Shown here piece by piece: positions 63,216 through 64,000 of a DNA stretch of 64,000 bases; position 1 is the stretch's first letter, and each line of letters starts with the position of its first letter. The DNA lies in assembly GCA_030066735.1 (NCBI GenBank), contig JASJBB010000061.1, positions 1-64,000 on the forward strand, written 5' to 3'. The stretch comes from Woeseiaceae bacterium (GTDB lineage: Bacteria; Pseudomonadota; Gammaproteobacteria; Steroidobacterales; Woeseiaceae). The notes beneath the pieces are model-generated. The model was given only the letters and a program-made list of their open reading frames with translations. It was not told the DNA's origin and did not search any database. Position numbers and translations under genes: made by a program.

Positions 63216-64000
63216 ATGCGTAAGTTCTTACTGCCTGCGGCAGCGCTGCTGCTCGCATTCTCATCATCGTTCGCCGACAACCACGAAGCGGCCGAAGTCG
63301 ACCCGAGCGCCACCTGGGACCTGACCGCGCTGTTCCCGACCGTCGAGGCCTGGGACGCGGCCCGCCAGGAAGTCCTGGCGGAATTTCCGAAAATCGAGGC
63401 AAGGCGCGGCACACTTGGCGACAGCGCCGACTCGCTCTACGAGGCGTATCGGCATGTCTCCGACACGCTCAAGAAAGGCGGTCGCGTGTTCGTATATGCG
63501 TCCCTGAACGCGGACGAAGATCTTCGCGAAGGCGAGACGCAGGAGCGCCGCCAGCTCGCCCAGATCATGTTCTCGCAGTTCAATGAGGCGACAGCCTGGA
63601 TGCAGCCCGAGTTGATCGAGGTCGGACGTGAGGTCGTCGAGTCGTTCATCAACGAAGACGAGCGCCTGGCGCCGTTCGCGTTCCAGCTCGATAACAGCCT
63701 GCGCAATGCGCCGCACACACTGGGTGCGGAAGCCGAACAGACGTTGTCGTACCTGACCCAGACGTTCGGCGCGCCGAACAACATTTACAGCCTGATCGCG
63801 AATTCGGACATTCCCTGGCCCACGATAACGACGTCGGATGGCGAAGAAGTGACCATCGACTCACAGGGCTACGGCCGCGTTCGCAGCAGCCAGAATCGCG
63901 ACGATCGCAAACTCGCGTTCGACACGTTCTGGAGCAAGTGGGAGGAGTACCGCGCCTCGGTGGGCATGGTCCTGAACTCGCACGTCCAGACCCAGGTCGG
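63216..64000 (+). CDS. pepF: Oligoendopeptidase F, M3-family metallopeptidase, 5' part (truncated by window end)
   Basis: This gene is not in the ORF track because it runs past position 64000. ATG 63216 with GGGGGA eight bases upstream starts a signal peptide (MRKFLLPAAALLLAFSSSFA), so the enzyme is exported. The visible 261 residues match the N-terminal lobe of oligoendopeptidase F: WDLTALFPTVEAWDAA, SLYEAYRHVSDTLKKGGRVFVYASL, FAFQLDNSLRNAPHTL and GYGRVRSSQNRDDR. The HExxH zinc site lies beyond the window. PepF cleaves peptides of about 7-17 residues; an exported form would act in the periplasm or outside the cell. Confidence 0.85.
   Translation, partial: MRKFLLPAAALLLAFSSSFADNHEAAEVDPSATWDLTALFPTVEAWDAARQEVLAEFPKIEARRGTLGDSADSLYEAYRHVSDTLKKGGRVFVYASLNADEDLREGETQERRQLAQIMFSQFNEATAWMQPELIEVGREVVESFINEDERLAPFAFQLDNSLRNAPHTLGAEAEQTLSYLTQTFGAPNNIYSLIANSDIPWPTITTSDGEEVTIDSQGYGRVRSSQNRDDRKLAFDTFWSKWEEYRASVGMVLNSHVQTQV

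Overview
The window is one stretch of a GC-rich (roughly 60%+) Gram-negative chromosome. It has outer-membrane TonB-dependent receptors, OmpW, lipoproteins, PuuD-type urate oxidation, DeoD/DeoA/DeoB/NupC and a caa3-like terminal oxidase. Together these point to a free-living, aerobic, probably marine gammaproteobacterium; a Woeseia-like heterotroph is a plausible guess, but no marker gene here settles it. No rRNA, tRNA, CRISPR array, prophage or complete transposon was seen. I could not run database searches; family calls rest on motifs and recalled family patterns.

Layout. (1) 1-7337, minus strand: purine catabolic operon uraH-xdhA-xdhB-xdhC-puuD-puuE-uraD (xanthine to urate to allantoin to allantoate), tightly packed with GTGA/start-stop overlaps. 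(2) 7403-10117, plus: exported GMC-type flavin dehydrogenase with its Tat-like small subunit, and an exported RidA protein. (3) 10114-14635: a divergent pair of exported kinase-fold proteins (a PPP-like phosphatase fused to a degenerate FAM20/PI3K-like domain, and a CotH-like protein), an alpha/beta hydrolase without its nucleophile serine, and a DUF4956 membrane protein. (4) 14756-20485: adenosine kinase, a TonB-like protein, a split ALDH16-like pair, deoC and deoD. (5) 20601-30833: two TonB receptors, a lipoprotein, an exported EEP-family nuclease/phosphatase, and two secreted phosphatases (5'-nucleotidase and e(P4)-like) whose start regions overlap head to head. (6) 30954-37733, plus: complete reductive pyrimidine operon (beta-ureidopropionase, NCS1 permease, dihydropyrimidinase, PreT, PreA, cytidine deaminase). 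(7) 37752-44578: small membrane proteins, lactate dehydrogenase, and the deoA-nupC-rih-rbsK nucleoside operon. (8) 44673-51637: OmpW, a PhyH-type dioxygenase, a third TonB receptor, an exported amidohydrolase and deoB. (9) 51648-57994, minus: second nupC joined to a cytochrome c oxidase operon with a nested inverted-repeat element between two of its genes. (10) 58083-64000: ECF sigma/anti-sigma unit, sodium:solute symporter, phosphatidylserine synthase, PDZ protein, and the start of an oligoendopeptidase F.

How it works together. About 45 kb is dominated by nucleic-acid salvage and breakdown. Secreted phosphatases and an EEP-family enzyme could process extracellular DNA and nucleotides, TonB receptors and two NupC permeases could bring products in, and DeoD, DeoA and Rih split nucleosides. 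RbsK, DeoB, DeoC and the ALDH pair handle the pentoses. Cytidine deaminase, PreTA, dihydropyrimidinase and beta-ureidopropionase degrade pyrimidines, and the Xdh-PuuD-UraH-UraD-PuuE operon degrades purines. The reading as one coherent scavenging programme is inference from gene content and proximity.
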